A stretch of 64,000 nt of DNA from Struthidea cinerea (taxonomy: Eukaryota; Chordata; Aves; Passeriformes; Corcoracidae). The notes beneath the pieces are model-generated. The model did not search any database, was not told the DNA's origin, and saw only the letters and a list, made by a program, of their open reading frames with translations. Made by a program: the position numbers and the translations under genes. This document shows, piece by piece, positions 23,089-35,250 of this stretch. The stretch covers positions 163,569 to 227,568 of the forward strand of contig VZTI01001722.1 in assembly GCA_013397865.1 (NCBI GenBank). The letters run 5' to 3'. The first letter of the stretch is position 1; every line of letters starts with the position of its first letter.

Positions 23089-25136
23089 GGCTGCAGCAGA
23101 ATCTCTGCTCACCCTCCTTCTGCCCTGACCTGAGAAACTGCAGAATTGTTTCTCTTGCATTTTCTCACTCTTCCCTTCTCCAGTTGCAATTGTGCAGGTC
23201 TTTCCCCACCATTTTCTTAAATACCTTATCCCAGAGGTGCTCTCGCTGTCACTGATGGCTCAGCCTTGGCCAGGGGTGAGTCTGTCTTGGACCAAGCAGG
23301 CATTGGCTCTGCTGGACATGGGGGACTTCTAATGGCTTCTCACAGAAGCCATCCCTGAAGCCCCCCACTACCAAAACCTGGCCACAGAAACCCAATACAC
23401 TGTCTTATACTTAACTAAGGAGAAGGAAGGAAGCTGCTTTTAAACTGAATCTTAACAAATTTATCAGAAATGATACAATTTAATTTATGTGTTATAGCAG
23501 CATATGGTACTGTATGATCCAACAGACATAGTCCTTCCATTCAGTCTTCCAGGGCAGCTATACATTGATAATTTAAAGGCCAAGTATTTCAGTACTAAAG
23601 GGCTAAAATATCCTAGATTATGTCACATGGGATATGATAAATTTTCATTTGACTTCCATTTTTTCACAGATATCATTAGTTTAATTTACATTTAATGTTC
23701 ATAGGCATGAAAATAGATTTAGGATTATCCATGAAGTCGTAACACTGAAGTTATTTTAGATGACTTTGCAGATGGTGAGTACTAAATTTTTATGTCAACA
23801 ACTGCTGGATTTATGGCACAGATCCTCACCTGATCTAAAGCAATAAAGCTTTATTTGCATTAGTTATAGTAGGAGACAAAGACTTTCCTTTTATGGTTAG
23901 GAAGCTGAGGTCACTGGACATTCTGAAGCTGAGGTGGGAAGCTGAGGTTTATGGACATAAACTCAGAGAGCCTCTGTTGCCTTTACTCAAAGTAAAACAA
24001 CCTGTTTTACAAAATAGCTCGTGGAAATGATCAGATCCATACTTTGTCTCACTTTACAGAAACAGAGCTAAATCATGTTAATAAAAAATTCTGTTTAATT
24101 CTGCAGCAGCCCAGGTGACAGAAAATTCTGATTTTCAAAATTCTTTAAAATTGAAACCATGATTTTGATAACCCTGAATTTTCCACATATTCTATTAACA
24201 TGAATTAAAATATTAAAGCTAGCTAAATGAGGTTTTTTGATGGGTACAAGTTTCTGATCTTCAAAACTGTCTTGTTGATTGAAGCTTTAACCAAATATGT
24301 GTTCCACATAGAGTTGCAGAGGTTACTTAGGAGCCTACCTGGCATCAGTCTGCAGTCCTTCTGAGCCTTCAGGGATCTGTCAATTCATCTACAATGCTTA
24401 AGTGACTAAATGCTTCAAAAAGACCTAGTAAATATACTCCTGGAGTGCTTCCTGGGTCCCTAAAGTAGACAAATCTATGTGCTGCTATATAGCACTATTT
24501 TTAATCTCTCAACAAACATTACTTCTTCATAGAAGAAATGGATAAAGTTTGGTACTTTGCTGTCATGATAACTGTGGTGATCTGTGATAAAAATATCACA
24601 TTTCAAGCTCTGAACCAGTTTATCTCATCATCATCTTCTTACAGCATGCATGGAGCAAATTCTACCATGTTCATTTAAGTAAATCCCCAAAAAGTTAAAA
24701 TACCCTTCCCTGGCCAAAGGCAAACCTGATAACGAGCAATATCTTGTAAACAATATGCTGCTTTCGAATGGTGACTAGTGAGAAAAAATATTTAAAATCA
24801 TCAGGAGATATTTATTGGGGGTGGGGGGGGGAATCAACAGATTGGCATGGCTCTTCATGAGTCTGTAATGTGGAACTGGCAGTCTCATCTGCACACTGCT
24901 TTTGGACAGGTCCATCTCTAAAGTGTCAGCTACCGCTATGGAAGGACTGGTGTCCAAATTTGCTTCTCACTAAATCAGTGATAGTGAGTGAACCTGTTAT
25001 GTGCCCATATTTGAGCTCAGTACGAAGGTGGGAATGTGTTGCTAGTCACTCACTAACTCAGCCTGTTACAAGTTGCTGTATTATTTTGGATTTTCAGCAA
25101 ACCCATTAATTTTTTTCTGCTGTTTTATTTCAACAG

Positions 25137-25378
25137 GGACTTGGGATGTCCATGTCACAACTAGTGATATTTCGTCTAGTTCCGTGAACCCTAAAATGTC
25201 TCTAACTGTATGTGGTGAAAAGGGAACTTGTACTTCAGTCATACTCCCCAAAGGATCCCTTAAAAAAGAGCAGATTTATGAGACTTCTATTGAACTAAGT
25301 AAGAAATTTAATACTATATTCAAAGTTCGGCTAGAAATTGAAGAAGCTGGAGAAGGAGAGACTTGGCATTGCCGTGAG
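25137..25378 (+). CDS. Exon 9: most of PLAT repeat 4 (degenerate)
   Basis: The acceptor TTTCAACAG ends at 25136 and the donor GTAAAA follows 25378. It has 242 bases, two leading bases and a phase-0 end. It opens TWDVHVTTSDISSSSV, where the TG and GTDA elements are lost, continues LTVCGEKGTC in place of F-G-x-x-G-D-T-G, and ends GEGETWHCRE, which keeps the conserved tryptophan. The two halves that other repeats split at 'RG[KQ]|V' are continuous here. The next intron falls after the tryptophan, as in repeat 2. Confidence 0.9.
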
Positions 25379-27897
25379 GTAAAAACTAAAACCTAAAGTA
25401 ACTCTTTATTGTGTCTCCATTATAATTTTTGTTTTTTGCTTTCCATATTCTATCGTTATTTCTTCCAGTTTTCAGTCCTGTCTGAAAATGCTTAATTTTT
25501 GATCTACAGAAGTTGAAACACTTGTAAAGGGTTGACTTCAGAGACTGCTCGAAACACTAAGATAGCTATGGATAAAAAAAATCTTTTAAACTTGGATGGA
25601 TTTCTGGAGAGCCATCTATACAGATGTGCCATCATTTGTAGCATATCCAGTGATGTCTTTTCAGAAATGTACCCACTGGCATACATTGCAGTATTTACAT
25701 AACTCCAAATTGGCTGTTACATGTTGGAGATTCAGTGATCCAAGGCAAATAATTAAGGCAGACACTAGAAATTCATTTTGATGAAACTATCTGCCTTATA
25801 AGTTGGCATGTGAAAAAAAGAAGTGAATAGCAAAAGTGACAATCTTTCTTCTGATATCCAGCTAAAATTTGACATTACACTGAAATTGCTGTGGCACTTC
25901 ACTATACAAAAAAATATCTTCATCCTCTTATGCTGGCAAAATAAAAACAATTCTAAAGGAAAGAGTCGCCTTCTTTCAAATTGCAGACTTGCTTTTGTCC
26001 ATTAATGTTTCTACTTTGTTCTCATTAAAAACTGGCGAAAAAATAATTTTCCTTTCCAATACATGGTATAACTGAGCTGAACTCCCTGACATTTAAATGG
26101 TGGGCAGGTTGTTAATTTCATCTTCATAGCCAGATGAAATAGTCATCCAACAAATCCATCAAAATTAAGACTGCTTCTGGAGTATTGTAGGAGACAGTAG
26201 ATCACTGCAAAAATTTCAGAACAGAAACTTGGCAGTTGAAAACAGTGACATCTATTAGTCTGCTTTAATTCATTAGCTCAGAACAATCACTCAAAGCTCA
26301 GTTTAAAAAAAAAATCAGCATCATTTATATAAATAAGAAAAAGATGCACATTTACCTCAGGTAGGAAGAGGTAGAGAAAGAAATTATAAATTTCCCTGCT
26401 TTGGGATACATGTAAATTATTTGGGTTTTGGGAAGACATTTCCTCTTATTCTATGGTTTTTATAGCAGGACTGTCTGAATCCTTGTGTGAAATAACTAAG
26501 TTGGTATAGGAGGTAGTGGATAATATCTGTTATTTAAGACAGCTTAGCAGTGTATTTACGCTGCTGGTTAGAATCAGGGTGGTCATTTCTATGCTATTTT
26601 GTTTTGATTTTACAAGATTGCACCTCCAGAGAGTCTGAGATTTCCCCCTTCTATCAAAAGTAAATGCAGGTGTAGCTGGTTGACTTCCATATTTAGATTC
26701 AGAATTCATTCTTACAGCCATAACTACAAAATAATTATCCTGATTTTTTAGGAAATTGAAATCTCTATAAAATAATGCCTTGAACAGAATTAATTAATAT
26801 ATGGTTTATTTCTGCAGCGTGTAATACCTAACATCTTCCTTCTTGCTTCTTTCACTTCTTGAGGAAATAAAACACAGAAAATGAAACCTGAGTTTCAACA
26901 AACTCTTCAGGAAAGTAGATATTATTATGAAAGAAAAATTGTGCTAGCATTATACTTCACAGTGCATTAAAAAAGATCTTTTCAGTGTGTCTGTCATAAC
27001 GAAAAATACTGAGTCTTTTGAAGACAAAATAGTGCTACCATCTCCCAGTGACAATTCCTAACCAAAGTTGGCTTTGCTTACTGGCTTTAAGGTTTGGACA
27101 TTTTAGTGAGTTAGGTCATGAAGAATTGAATGAGTGAATTATATGTGCCCTTGTCAAAGCAAGGTTACATCCTACAATGTATTTTCAAATATGTTATCTG
27201 GTGTAGGTATAAATAGTTTAGAAAATGGGACATTACCTCTTAGTGTAGCTGGTAGTACCACAGTGCAAGATATCTCATTATTAAAATATGTTTTCTTACA
27301 GTAAGAATAAGCTACTTAGCTCAGGATCACTATTTTCTTAGTTTATACACAGAATTTCATAAAGATTGAAATTACTTAGTATCAAACTCTGTATATTCAA
27401 GTGATACTTATGTACTGATAGAAATACATGTCAGAAAGCATTCTTAATTTCTGTATTTCAGTTTTTCCCAGAAACACTTATTTTTCTTTCTCCTGTTACT
27501 TAGAATAAGAAAACATTCTGCACTGAAAAATACTGTGGCATATTGACATTTCTCACAAGCTGAAATGTGCCCATATCAACAGTTCTTTTTCTTCCATATG
27601 CTGGATGAATAGGTTACATAAAGGAACCTTTTTGAACAACTCCAAATATTTTTTTTCCTTCACCGCGGTCTCTGCAGCAATAATGTTGACAACACTTTAA
27701 TTACCTTTAATTGGGAAAGTAATCTATTCCTTCTGATTTAAAAGGCTGTTTTCAAAAACATTTTAGAAAAAATTAATTCCTCTTATTTTTAAATTTTGAG
27801 ATGATGTGTCATAGCTGTTTAATAGTTTGTCTTTAGCTATGGTTTGCATTAGAGCACAAGAGATGCTGAAGTTATTTCTTTTTATTTCTTTGCTAAG
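25379..27897. other. Intron 9 (2.5 kb)
   Basis: AT-rich intron sequence. The opposed open frames near 25504-26005 show no domain. No transposable element was recognised. Confidence 0.7.
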
Positions 27898-28024
27898 GTA
27901 AAACTTCAACACAGAGAAACTAAAAATGTTCTAGAATTCCCATTTTGTCGTAACTTTGCCAATGAAGAAGGAGGAAGAGTAACCGAGCTGCCAGTTCTCA
28001 CAGCTGGGTCCCCTTTTCCAGCAG
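27898..28024 (+). CDS. Exon 10: end of PLAT repeat 4 and linker
   Basis: The acceptor TTGCTAAG ends at 27897 and the donor GTTTGT follows 28024. The exon is phase 0 in and phase 1 out. It encodes VKLQHRETKNVLEFPFCRNF, then EEGGRVTELPVLTAG. The 'L-E-F-P-C-x-x-[WF]' segment and the 'x-V-x-E-L-P' exit are well conserved, so the C-terminal half of repeat 4 is closer to consensus than its N-terminal half. The donor is GTTTGT, weaker than most in this gene. Confidence 0.93.
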
Positions 28025-29645
28025 GTTTGTCACAAGTTAGAAACACTGGAAGATATTTGGTCAGTGATGATGGTCGATTTTCAGAGCAGTCCAAAGTATT
28101 TTGCAGATATCTTCTGTTCATTTCCGCCTGGTGATGCATGGCTAGGGCCAGTCCACTCCAGTGTTTAAAACCAGTATCTTAGATCCTATAGGTGATCATC
28201 GTGCGCTCAAGTCTGATTGGTATCAGTTTGTGACACATAAAAGAGCAAGCATATGGCACTGAAACTATTAAAAGGGTTTTGAGCAGTACTCAGAGTTCAG
28301 TTTTTCTCAGTATCATGATCTGGTTCTCTCACAGACTAAACAAGGAACTACAGAGGAAATAATTCTTGTACTGTAATTTCAGATAAGAAGGAGATCCATG
28401 TCCCCCAGCCCAAACAGATCTCTTGTTGTTTGTGTTCCTAGAATTTCAGGCATTCTTTTTCTGCAACCTAGCAGTTGCATGTCATCAAACTCCATCAGAG
28501 TTGTGCCTTGGTCCCCTCAAGACTGGATACTTTTTGTTTGCTCAGTGTCTCTTATGAGGTTTTATAACATAAGTTAGAGAAGAGTGGAAGAGCTCTTACC
28601 CTAAATGAATATTCTACCATGAGAATATCCTAGGCTACTCCAGAAGTTATGGGTTTAGATCAAGCACAGAAGTAATCTGTATATTCCTTGCCTCTTTTGC
28701 TGTGCTTTCAAAGTCAGTACCAAACAAACCGCTTAGGCAGAAACTTCTTGAATATGAATTTGAGAAGAGTACTGCTGGGATATTCCCTGGGAAAGTTCTT
28801 TGCTTTTAAATACTTCTTAGATTTATTTCTTTCTGGAAGAGCACAGATATTTAAATCTTTAAAAATGCTGCTCCTCTTTCTGAGGCTCATTTAACATGGG
28901 CACAAGTGCTTTTTCTTTACCTCTCCCCAGATTTTTTTCTCATTTTCAATTGAAGGTTTTGGGGATGTGATTTCTTTCTTGTTTTAGGAGCCGTATCACC
29001 AGAGCGGTAGGCATTTCTCTGGGAGTACAAACAGGTAATTTACATAAGCAGCCTTTCAGGAAGTGCTCAGCTGAAGGGTTGTGGGTTCACACTGTGTGGT
29101 CTCTGACATGTCATCTCCTCTCCTGAGGCCAGTAACTCCAACTGGCACAGTGTAGAGTGAACAGCCACTGACTGGACCATGATCCAGAGGAAATACAAAA
29201 GTTGCTGTCTTTCTGGCAGAGTCCGGCTTTGTTTGAACTCCCTGAGGCTCTGAGCAGAGATGTACTTGTTGAGTGATTTAGTATCATCCATAGCCTAGGA
29301 AATTTTTCATTGGGGTGTCATGTATTTAAATGCATACAAGTGGTGATAGAGTATTATTTATGTGTTTTTATACCAGTTTGTTATGCGTTCATTTTTTAAA
29401 ATTTTTCTCCTCCTGCCTGTGTTTCAGGCCCACTCAAATTACTTAGCTTATTATTCTTCATAATAGTGGTTCTTAAATTCTAATTACAATGCATCTTGTG
29501 CTTTTCCAAGCATTACAGTATAGTTTGGTCTTCTGATCATTCCAGATAGGATGAAAAATGAAAACATAATAGCAGTAATTTATTAAATAACATATGTTTT
29601 AACTGGTTTAGGTTTGGTAAACCTTTGATCTCTTTTTCCCCACAG
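28025..29645. other. Intron 10 (1.6 kb)
   Basis: Ordinary intron sequence. Small AG...GT bounded pieces near 28988-29034 were considered as micro-exons and rejected because they break the frame or contain a stop. Confidence 0.7.
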
Positions 29646-29794
29646 TGAAAAGCTATGTTCTCTACATCACTACGGGAGCTGCCCCTGGGTCAGGAACAGA
29701 TGCAGATGTCTATGTCATGTTGCAAGGCCCCTTGGGAGATACTGGAAGAAGAAAGTTAGTTAGAAAAGGAGACGAAAATTTCTCTAAAGGAAAG
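29646..29794 (+). CDS. Exon 11: first half of PLAT repeat 5 (canonical)
   Basis: The acceptor TTCCCCACAG ends at 29645 and the donor GTATAC follows 29794. Two leading bases complete a valine codon and the end is in phase 0. It encodes KSYVLYITTGAAPGSGTDAD, then VMLQGPLGDTGRRKL, then ENFSKGK. The TG, GTDA, G-x-x-G-D-T-G and 'F-x-x-G-K' elements are all intact, making this the most canonical N-terminal half together with repeats 3 and 8. Confidence 0.95.
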
Positions 29795-32700
29795 GTATAC
29801 TTATAATTTCTGCAAGTTATTTTCCACTTTTAGAACCCAGTCCAATTCATGTTGATTTAGTGGGAATAGGGAAGTCTACAAAGTCCAGTTTGCAATGCTC
29901 TGTGATTGTAAGAGTGTGTGTCTGTCAATATCCCTACCTCATGTGGGAAATACCAGTCCTTGTGTAGCTGACACTAGCAATACTGACAGGTAATAAAGTG
30001 ACTATATCAAGTGCTTTTATATTCAATTTTGCGAATATTGAAAGTCTTCAGTGACATGTCATTGGTTTTCCTGCATATTTGCCTCACAATAGAACTATAA
30101 AAATACTCAATTTCCTTCTAATACCTCTTTTCTGCCCATGCCATCCTTCAGACTATGGCACCTTTCCCTGCTTTCTGCTGTCTACCCCTCAGTCTGGCTC
30201 TTGGTCTCTCTCCAGGCAGTCAGACACTACCCTCCGTAGTTTTCTTAGGTCTACCAGGGGGATCATCATTCATTCACTGTGCAGGATTGAGTCTTGTAGC
30301 TCACAGACATAGACCAGTCAAAGTCCAGTATTGCTCCCAAAGATGCATTTCCTTGATGCACCGTCTGTATAAGCAGAAATTAGAGGGAATCTGGGTACTG
30401 AATGCGCTGCAGAAACTTGGGTAGATTTATAGCAAAATGCATGTCTTTGACATAAAACCTTGTCCCCATTGGAAGCTCTGGACAGAGGGAGTGAAATTTT
30501 CAGCTGAAAAGATCACAAGATATTTTAAACATGGAGTAAACAAGTTGCTTGTATGTACTCTGGCTCTTTATTTGAAAAAAAAATTGAGGACTTTATAAAT
30601 CCTCAAAACAATTTTATAAAGATTCTGAAAGAAACATCTATTACAGAGAATTTGGGTTGGAATAGTTAAAGTTTAGAAAAAAAATCCACCAGTGTCTTGC
30701 AACTAATAAGTTATTGTCTTCTGTTGGTGTTGGCTGCGAAAGAAATTAGAGTTTCTCTAAGGATGCAAGCTTCCAAATCAGCCTAGACTCATAGCCAAAG
30801 TAGAGACATGATATGTATGATTAGGAGGAGCTCGGCTCCTAACTACCCCCAGCCTTGTCAATTCAGTGGAAATTGAAAGTGGGTATTATCATACAGGATT
30901 TCACCTAATTGAAATACATATTCATAAGAAAACTTGGAGAGTTTAAATCTTTATTTTTAAGGGATAAATACTGTGGATAAGGCTACTCAGTTTTGATAAA
31001 GTCACATTTGTCTTCCCTAATGCTGAAGTTCAGATTATCGTTTACTGATAAGCTGATTTAACTGAATTTTAGAGCTGCAGTCATTTTGTACTCATGAAGT
31101 AAAGTTAGTTTAATACAAGTTTTAATGAATTTCTCCTTAAATCACAGTCCCACAAATGAGTCATCTGATTTGTAGACTGGTAGTTTTTAATGAAGAGGGA
31201 CCAGGGAAGAACATCTAGAAATGTTGACTATGAAAGCAGAAGTGAACCACAAAGATTTATAACCTGAAGGGTACTTTGATAGTATTTGCATCTACTTCGG
31301 TTTAGCTCAGAACTTTTCTGTCTTACAGGGTAAGATACAGATCTGGCATATAGCCATGTCTTCATTATTTATTTGACATTTTATAGGAGCAGTGTGTGAA
31401 TGTAACACAGTATCCTTGTATTTCTAAATGTAGATATCAGCACAGGAGTATTTTAGGGCTCTAAAAAGAAGTTGCTTGTAGATAAGTAATAGAGAAACAC
31501 ATAAAAGTCTTGATTCACTCTTTGTTCAGTGAAAATAAAGGTATTTGGTTAATTGAAAAGTATAAAATTATTCTGCAAGCAAGGCTTCTGCCTATGCAGC
31601 AGCATTTGTTCATGATATGTTTTGGAAATTTCCCAATGTTTTCTTCCCTTTAAAAGTAATCTCCAAAAAGACTCTCAAGTGTAGAATGTCTCTTTCTATA
31701 CCAGCCCAATCACATATTGTGCCAAGCACCCCTGCAGTCAGAGTCTGCACTTGGTGGTTTAGGGGATTTGGAGTATAACAGGCAGAATTTGCATTCTGAA
31801 TCTTAACAGTTGTTCTGACATTTTAAAATGTGCTTTTCCTTGCAATAATTTTTCCCCTGACTATACAGAAACAGCTAGTGAACTGGAACAGTGTTTCTGT
31901 TGGAAATCACATCAAAATATGGTGTTAGTCTCACAGAATGTCAGGGCTGCTAAAAGCAACAGTTTAGCTATGCAGAAATACATAGAAATTTTTTAATATT
32001 CAGCGAAGTTTGCAGTGGATTGGAGATATTTTTCTCTCATTTAACAGGTCTTTTATTTTCATGAGCTAAGTTACACGATAGTAAAAGAGTGAATTAGCAC
32101 CTTATATCTGAAAAGTTGCTTTGTGCCTTTCCAAAGTCCTTACACCTGTGAGACCATCAGAGCACTTGTAAGAAAAGTAATGTGCATGATATTATTAATT
32201 CACCGGTAAGCCCCTGTAGCTCACCCCTGAGAGAGAGCAGCCCTGTCACTGAGAGAGCTGAGCTTCTGGTGATCTACTCAGACAAATGAGTGTGAGGAGT
32301 TGTCGTGCAAGAACCATATTCTTTCAAATTGCTATGACATCGATGCCTTGTTTGATGTTCTCCTAAAAACTGTGAGGACAGACAAAGCAAGCTCAGCACA
32401 CTTCTTCATGCAGTTCAGCTTTCATGAAACCCTAATAGTATTTAGTCATGCTTTGTCAGTCTGCTTAAGCCTGATAGATGTTACCTGCTATGAACACTTT
32501 CTTGAACCAAGTACACTCAGCACAGGCACTCTGTCAAAACCAGGGCCCAGTTGTGTAAAATCCTTACAATATCTCCGTGTTGCTTCTGATCATCAACATT
32601 TTTCAGCAAATGTAGTTCTTGATGCTTCTTTATAAGGCCTTTGATAGACTTGCTCTATGTTCTGTCATATGGCTGTGAGTTATCTGAAAATTTCCTCTTT

Positions 32701-33340
32701 GAGAATGTGGGTTTTTTTTCAGATCAGTTCCATCAAAAACAGTAAACTACATTGAATATGTTATGACTGATATTTAAGTATTTTAATCTAGGTTTAATGA
32801 AAGTGGCCAGTATTTTAAGTACTCCACGTTACGGAAGCACTACATTCTCTGACAATTTTTACTTCATTCTATTAGAATTTGAAAAGATATATCCTTTATC
32901 CTGCCCTATATTTAGACATCAACTGCTCAGGTTGGTGCCATGGTAACTGCAGCACATACAAAAACTGTCAGCGAGAGGTGACTGTTGGTGTTCAGTTCCA
33001 GTACTCACAGATTAAGCACTGACAATTAAAAAAAAAAAAACAAAACAAAAACTTCAGGAAAAAGTCCACGTGTGCCAGAATACACTAAGAAGGGTCAGAA
33101 TGTGGGACAGTGTCCTGAGGTCACAAGTAGGAAACCAGTATTTGCCTGTAATACCCACATCCCATCACATCGACAGTGCTGCTATTTTGTGACTGCAGAT
33201 AAACCTTCTCTTATGGAAAGCATGCCTGACATAATGATTAAATAATTGCCAAATGTCATTGATCCAAATGTATTAATCACAGTGGTAGGCTGTTGGCCAA
33301 GTTACTGTTATACAGAAATGAACACTAAATCCATCTGGTC

Positions 33341-35250
33341 ATCATAGAATCATGGAATTGTTTAGGTTGGAAGAGCCCTTTAAGAACAAGTCCAACCACT
33401 GACCCAGCACTGCTAAGTCCACTACTGAACCATGTCCCTGACTACATGTCTTCTAAATACCTCTAGGGATGGTGACTCACCAGTTTCCCTGGGCAGCCTG
33501 TTCCAATGCTTGGCAACCATTTCAGTGAACAAATTTTTCCTAATATCCAATCTAAACCTCCCCAGGTGCGACTCAAAGCCATTTCCTCTTGTGCTGTGGC
33601 TTGTTTCCTGGGAGAAGAGACCAACCCTCACCTGGCTGCAACCTCCTTTCAGGGAGCTGTAGAGAGCAATCAGGTCTCCCATGAGCTTCCTTTTCTCCAG
33701 GCTAAACACCCCCAGTTCTGTCAGCTGCTCCTCATAGGATTTCTGCTCTAGAGCCTTCATCAGCTCTGTTGCCCTTCTCTGGACACACTCCAGCACCTCA
33801 ATGTCTTTCTTGTAGTGAGAGGCCCGAAACTGAACACAGGATTTGAGGTGTGGCCTCATCAGCGCCGAGTACGGGGGGACAATCACTGAATCACTGCCCT
33901 GGTCCTGCTGGCCGCACTATTACTGATACAGGCCATGACGCCTTTGGCTGCCTTGGCCACCTGGGTACATGCTGACTCATATTCAGCAGCTGTCAACCAG
34001 AATCTCCAGGTCCTTTTCCACCAGGCAGTTTTCCAGCCACTCTTCCCCAGTCCTGTAGCATTGCATGGAGTTGTTGAGACCCAGGTGAAAGACCTGGCAC
34101 TTGGCCTTGCTGTGCCTCATGCAATTGGCCTTGGCCAATCGATCCAGCCTGTCCAGATCCCTTTGCAGAGCCTTTCTGCCCTCCACCCAACTTGGTGGTG
34201 TCCGCCAGCTGACTGAAGGTGCCCTCGATCCCCTCATCCAAATCATCGATAAAGGTATTAAACAGGACTGGTTCCTGTACTGAGCCTGGTGAACACCAGT
34301 GGTGACCAGCCACCAGCTGGATTTAACTCCATTCACCACCACTCCCCGGGCCTGGCCATCCAGCCAGATTTTTATTCAGTGAACTGTGCACCCATCCAAG
34401 CCATGAGCAGCCATTTTCTCCAGGGGTATACTGTGGGAAATTGTACCAAAGGCTTTCTTAAAGCCCAGCTAAACAATATTCACAGCCTTTCCTTCATTCA
34501 CTAAGTAGGTCACTCTGTCATAGAAGAAGATCAGTCAAGCAGGACCTGCCTTTAATAAAGTCATGGTGGCTGAGCCTGATCCCCGACCGTGTTGTGTGAT
34601 GGTACTTGAGATGATCTGCTCCATGACCTTCCCTGGCACCGAGGTCAGGCTAACAGGCCTGTAGTGCCCAGGATCCTCTTTCCAACCCTTCTTGTAGATG
34701 GATGTTACATTTGCTAATCTCCAGTCAACTGGGACCTGTCCAGTTCTCTGGGACTGTTGGTAAATGATGGAAAGGCTTTGCGAGCTCTTCTGCCACCTCC
34801 TTCGGTGCCCTCAGGTGAATCCCATCCAGCCCCATGGATGTGTATGTCTGTGTGCTTTAGCAGGTTGCTGGTCCTTTTCCCTTGGATTGTAGGGACTTCA
34901 TTCTGCTCCCTGTCTCTGTTTTACATCTCAGGGGCTGGAAGATCAACTGGTCTTCTATCAGGGACTGAGGCAAAGACGACAATAAGTACCTCAAACTTTC
35001 CCTCAGCCTTTGGCTGCTCTGTTGGTGGCACTCCTGGTTGCTTGCACTCCCTCAGGGCTTCTTCTATACATGGAGGGAGCTTGGCCACCATTGCTCCCGG
35101 CCCTGAGCCCTGTTACCTGCTGTGGCACGAGCTGCTGGCCCCTGGGGGCCCTCTCTGCTCTCTGAGCTTCTTTTGGGAAACTCCTCTGTGCACTCACACT
35201 TCAGTGTTCAACTGCTCACCTTGGCCACTTGACTTCTACTTTTGGTTACA
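33341..35250 (-). mobile_element. CR1 LINE, 5'-truncated and mutated
   Basis: The right-hand boundary on the minus strand is the typical CR1 3' end: the plus strand starts 'atcatagaatcatggaattg' then 'ttaggttggaagagccctt'. The minus-strand frame at 33886-33422 encodes the C-terminal part of CR1 ORF2, including VLECVQRRATELMK and HWNRLPRE. Upstream, 34313-33993 carries the reverse-transcriptase piece PVLFNTFIDDLDEGIE followed by LADTTKLGG. There the catalytic F-A-D-D is changed to L-A-D-T. Frames shift repeatedly, so the copy is dead. The left boundary near 35250 is approximate. Confidence 0.92.

Larger units (their letters stand above)
21467..23399 (-). mobile_element. Avian ERV solo LTR (about 1.0 kb), broken by two nested insertions
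   Basis: On the minus strand the ends read TGTATTGGGTT and AACCCAACACA, a short inverted repeat with TG...CA ends. Flanks 21462-21466 (CTGTT) and 23400-23404 (CTGTC) are a near-perfect 5-bp duplication, as expected for an ERVL-type integration. A polyadenylation signal (AATAAA, minus strand) is at 21644-21649. I recognise the sequence as an abundant avian LTR with repeated 'ctgctccag...tgggtc' modules. After removing the insertions at 21942-22323 and 22576-23088 and one copy of each duplication, about 1,026 bases remain. No internal retroviral genes flank it, so it is a solo LTR. Confidence 0.82.
18400..25136. other. Intron 8 (6.7 kb) with nested LTR cluster
   Basis: The intron contains an old CR1-like fragment near 21100-21420 and the three-layer LTR cluster at 21467-23399, both listed separately. 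Open frames at 18820-19014 and 19597-19923 do not match PLAT or any family I recognise. The rest is AT-rich with no other feature. Confidence 0.7.

Noticed and set aside
28988..29034. Micro-exon candidates between exons 10 and 11
   Set aside because: The 19-base version breaks the frame and the longer version contains an in-frame TAG. Exons 10 and 11 join directly in phase.
33432..34504. Plus-strand open frames of 60-93 residues
   Set aside because: They are the antisense of the minus-strand CR1 ORF2.
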